Assembly: GCF_008033135.1 (NCBI RefSeq)
Contig: NZ_CP041335.1
Span: 3,167,925-3,231,924 of the forward strand
Origin: Chitinolyticbacter meiyuanensis
GTDB taxonomy: Bacteria; Pseudomonadota; Gammaproteobacteria; Burkholderiales; Chitinibacteraceae
Direction of reading: 5' to 3'
DNA: 64,000 bases
The notes below the pieces were generated by a model. That model was not told the DNA's origin, did no database searches, and saw only the letters and a list, made by a program, of their open reading frames with translations. Shown here one piece after another: positions 61,395-64,000 of this stretch; the first letter of the stretch is position 1, and the number at the start of each line of letters is the position of its first letter. Made by a program: the position numbers and the translations under genes.

Positions 61395-63260
61395 TTATTG
61401 CTTGGCATCGGCCGTCCACTGGCCGACGCGGAAGATGACGAATTCGGCAGGCTTCACCGGGGCGACGCCGACCAGGCAGATCAGCCGGCCGTTATCGAGG
61501 TCGTTCTGCGCCATGGTGGTGCGGTCGCAGCGCACGAAATAGGCTTCCTCGGGCTTGGCGCCGAGCAGCGCGCCGTCGCGCCACATGATGTAGAGGAAGT
61601 CCTCGACCATGCGCCGCACGTTGGCCCACAACCGCTCGTTGTTCGGCTCGAACACCGCCCACTGGCTGCCCTTGTCGATGCTGTGCTCCAGGTAGATGAA
61701 CAGCCGGCGCACGTTGACGTATTTCCATTCCGGGTCCGAGCTCATGGTGCGTGCGCCCCATACCCGGCTGCCGCGGCCTTCGAAGAAGCGCAGCGCGTTG
61801 ATGCCTTCGGGATTGAGCACGTCCTGGCGTGGCTTGTTGATGTTGGCCTCGAAGCGGGTGAGGCCCAGCACCACCTCGTTGGCCGGCGCCTTGTGCACGC
61901 CGCGCTCGATGTCGCTGCGCGCGTAGATGCCGGTGACGAAGCCGGACGGTGGCAGCAATAACCGGCGCTGCGGCGCGCCCTGGCTGGGCCGCTCGTTCGG
62001 GTCGAGGATTTCGATCCACGGGTGATAGAGCGCGGCATACTTGCTGTCGAAGCGACCGCGGAAATCGCGCACCTCGTTCAGCGACGAGCCCTCGGGCGCA
62101 TCGACCACGGCGATGCGGTAGCGGCAGTTGGTGGCATGGGCAATCAGCGCATCGGCACCAGCGGCCACGTCGTCCGGCCCGCCGAGCGCGACCGCATCGG
62201 GCAACGCAACGATGGCGATGTCGTCGACCTCCGCCAACGCTTCAAGGCCGGTGGCCTTGATCTCGACGTTGTCCGGGTCGGCCGGCTCACCGGCGAGGTC
62301 GCTGGCAACCAGCGTGTCGCCATCGGTGCCGCCATCAAGCCGCGGTGTGGCATTGGCCTGCAGCGCGATGGCGAGGCGCGCTGCAACGAAGCCCGGCACC
62401 GCGATGCCGGCCTGTTCCGGGTCCCATTCCAGCCACACCGTGCTGTTCTCGTCCTCGGGATCGTCCTTCTGCAGGATCTTGCCGATGTAGCGCTTCTGCA
62501 GTGGCGAGAAGCCCAGCTCATTGGCCACGTCGATACGCTCGTCGTCCACCGCGACGATCACCCGGGCTTCGATCAGCTGCGCCCCTGCGCCTGCCGGGAT
62601 ATCGACCACGTTGCCGTCACGATCGGTAAAGGTCTGCTTGCCCTCGAGATCCACCGACACCACGCGCAGCGCGGTATCGACCAGCGGCGCGTTGCCCACC
62701 GGGATGGGATCGCCAGCCGGCACGATCTCGATCACCGCGCCCGCCTTGGCGCGCTTCACCTGCACATCGCCCTCGTCGTCGACGAAAGCGAGATTCTTGC
62801 TGCGCACGATCTCGGTCCGCACGTGTACTTCGCCCGCCAGACCCGGCCAGCGCGCGCGCCAAGTGGTGATCACGCCGGCGACCACCGTCACATCGCGGCT
62901 GGCGCAACCGTCATAGGTGTATTCGCCCGCGTCGATGCCGTCGTTGCTCTGCACGTAAACGCGCGAGATGTAGAGCCGCCGCCCGCCGTTCTGGAAGAAC
63001 GCCCGTACCGCGTGCGCCAGATAGTTGGTGCGCTCGTCCCCGCCCGGCGCCACATCCTCCAGCCCGCCGTAGACGCGCTCGAACTCGGTGTAGCTGGTGA
63101 CCAGGCGCGGATCACTCGATTTGGGCGCGCCGGGGTAATAAACCGGGCCGTAGCGGGTGAAGCCGGCAAAACCGGTGGTGGACGTCGGCACGCCTTCCAG
63201 CGACTTGGCGCGGAAGCTGACCTCTTCGACGTAGACGCCGGGGGCAAGATATTCAGGCAT
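61395..63260 (-). CDS. Contractile sheath protein 1
   Basis: 621 residues. The N-terminal Y-L-A-P-G-V-Y-V-E-E-V-S and T-S-T-T-G-F-A-G-F, and the C-terminal L-E-H-S-I-D-K-G-S-Q-W-A-V-F-E-P-N-N and E-A-Y-F-V-R-C-D, then P-A-E-F-V-I-F-R, are typical of the main contractile sheath. A long insertion in the middle (about 180-330) has beta-rich sequence and may decorate the outside of the particle. It starts the visible structural part of the operon. Confidence 0.95.
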   Translation of the reverse strand: MPEYLAPGVYVEEVSFRAKSLEGVPTSTTGFAGFTRYGPVYYPGAPKSSDPRLVTSYTEFERVYGGLEDVAPGGDERTNYLAHAVRAFFQNGGRRLYISRVYVQSNDGIDAGEYTYDGCASRDVTVVAGVITTWRARWPGLAGEVHVRTEIVRSKNLAFVDDEGDVQVKRAKAGAVIEIVPAGDPIPVGNAPLVDTALRVVSVDLEGKQTFTDRDGNVVDIPAGAGAQLIEARVIVAVDDERIDVANELGFSPLQKRYIGKILQKDDPEDENSTVWLEWDPEQAGIAVPGFVAARLAIALQANATPRLDGGTDGDTLVASDLAGEPADPDNVEIKATGLEALAEVDDIAIVALPDAVALGGPDDVAAGADALIAHATNCRYRIAVVDAPEGSSLNEVRDFRGRFDSKYAALYHPWIEILDPNERPSQGAPQRRLLLPPSGFVTGIYARSDIERGVHKAPANEVVLGLTRFEANINKPRQDVLNPEGINALRFFEGRGSRVWGARTMSSDPEWKYVNVRRLFIYLEHSIDKGSQWAVFEPNNERLWANVRRMVEDFLYIMWRDGALLGAKPEEAYFVRCDRTTMAQNDLDNGRLICLVGVAPVKPAEFVIFRVGQWTADAKQ

Positions 63261-63330
63261 CGCTTTCTCCTTTCACACAGACGGGCCAGCGGCCCTCGCA
63301 TTGCAAAGGGGCTGGGCCCCGGCTCTTCGT

Positions 63331-64000
63331 TCAGAACTCGAAATCGGCGATGCCCCGGGCCAGCAGCCCCAGTCGCAACGTCATCACCCGGCTGGCCACT
63401 GCGGCATAGCCCGGCGGCAGGGCGGCGCCGGTCAATACGTCGTCGCCCGCAGCCCAGCTGGCAGGCGTTTCCAGCGGCACGTCCCACAGCGGGTCGCGCG
63501 CCGGCAGGTCCGGGTCGGGCGGATCGGCCTCCGCCGGGGCAAATACGGTGATGCGAACCTGCATGCCAGGCTGGGTGCCGGGCTGCGTGGCCGACGGGGG
63601 TAGCAGCAGCACGAATTCGCCGCGATCGTCGCCACTGGCGCGGGCAATGATGTTTGCCAAGCCCAGGTCCGCCTGTGCCGCCGGGATGCTGGCCACCACG
63701 CGCACCCAGCGCGCGGCGCGGCGCGGCGCATCTCCCGCCGGATTGCGGAACACGTGGGCCCTGAGACCAGTGGCCGTGTTGGACAGCGGATACGCAGCCC
63801 CCGGATACAGCCAGGGGCGGACAATGCGGGCGCCCGGCAAGGCGGCTTCGGCCGCGGCCTGCGTCGGCAGCGTGAGCGCCAGACGCCGCGGCACGAAGGC
63901 GCGATGCGGCTGCGGCAGGCTGTAGCGCCCATCGGATGTGGCCGATACGCGCAGCACCAGCGGCTGCGGCGCCGCAGCGAGGTCCGCGCGGTACAGCAAC
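63331..64000 (-). CDS. Unidentified eCIS-operon protein, C-terminal part (5' end outside window)
   Basis: The frame is open to the right edge, so only the last 223 residues are visible. They are Ala/Pro/Arg-rich with beta-type stretches (V-R-I-T-V-F-A-P-A, V-R-V-V-A-S-I-P) and end in G-I-A-D-F-E-F. It lies 70 bases before sheath 1 on the same strand and is probably in the same operon. In many eCIS an Afp16/DUF4255 gene stands near this place, but nothing in the visible part confirms that. Confidence 0.6.
   Translation of the reverse strand, partial: LLYRADLAAAPQPLVLRVSATSDGRYSLPQPHRAFVPRRLALTLPTQAAAEAALPGARIVRPWLYPGAAYPLSNTATGLRAHVFRNPAGDAPRRAARWVRVVASIPAAQADLGLANIIARASGDDRGEFVLLLPPSATQPGTQPGMQVRITVFAPAEADPPDPDLPARDPLWDVPLETPASWAAGDDVLTGAALPPGYAAVASRVMTLRLGLLARGIADFEF

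Noticed and set aside
34504-64000. Interpretation as a prophage or a type VI secretion system
   Set aside because: No capsid, portal, terminase, lysis or integrase genes and no TssB/C/J/L/M genes are seen; sheath, tube, DUF5908-like and Afp15-type ATPase fit eCIS.

Overview
This window is GC-rich DNA from a Gram-negative bacterium. It is most likely a betaproteobacterium, and Neisseriales or a relative is my best guess. The gene order yciB-yciI-bolA-parvulin, the CobD/CbiB-family protein, the PEP-CTERM protein, the plsY/folB divergent pair and recurrent TACAATCG promoter-like boxes all fit that group. The species cannot be read from the sequence.

From 1 to about 13.7 kb the genes are ordinary chromosomal ones: the tail of a periplasmic binding protein, a GGDEF/EAL signalling protein, a CPBP protease, a periplasmic parvulin, the yciB-yciI-bolA cluster, the 4.5S SRP RNA, asparaginase, smpB, plsY, folB, a Tim44-domain protein, a Crp/Fnr regulator, an FAH-family hydrolase and iron superoxide dismutase. 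From 14.15 to 23.1 kb lies one tightly packed operon for a type II secretion / type IV pilus-like machine. It encodes a major pseudopilin, platform protein, ATPase, PilM-, PilN-, PilO- and PilP-like proteins, a lipoprotein secretin and three more pseudopilins. A PEP-CTERM exported protein follows directly. From 23.8 to 34.5 kb there are NAD synthesis genes (nadA, nadM/Nudix), three tRNAs, a VWA lipoprotein with an ECF sigma factor and a putative anti-sigma gene, a glutathione transferase, a GAF protein, Rep helicase and a DUF445 protein.

The last 29.5 kb (34.5 to 64 kb, minus strand, running off the right edge) is the accessory highlight. It is an extracellular contractile injection system (eCIS, the Afp/PVC type) of 19 genes with gaps of 0 to about 80 bases. 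In transcription order it has an unidentified partial protein, sheath, tube, a second sheath, a second tube, an Afp7-like tube-baseplate adaptor, a 54-residue DUF5908-like protein, a gpD-like hub, a gpV-like spike, a 626-residue protein with a buried hydrophobic stretch, gp25, baseplate J, a propeller/tail-I-like protein, an eCIS-specific 501-residue protein, an AAA+ ATPase, a coiled-coil protein and two large proteins that share an N-terminal module. The final gene encodes a 1271-residue DUF4157 protein.

That DUF4157 protein carries the HELTH motif, 11-residue amphipathic repeats, a phospholipase-A2-like Cys-rich His-Asp motif and an HNH-like C-terminus. It is the best candidate for a previously undescribed eCIS payload. 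A spike-tip PAAR protein, a classical tail fibre, a long tape measure and an Afp16/DUF4255 gene are not visible; some may lie beyond the right edge.
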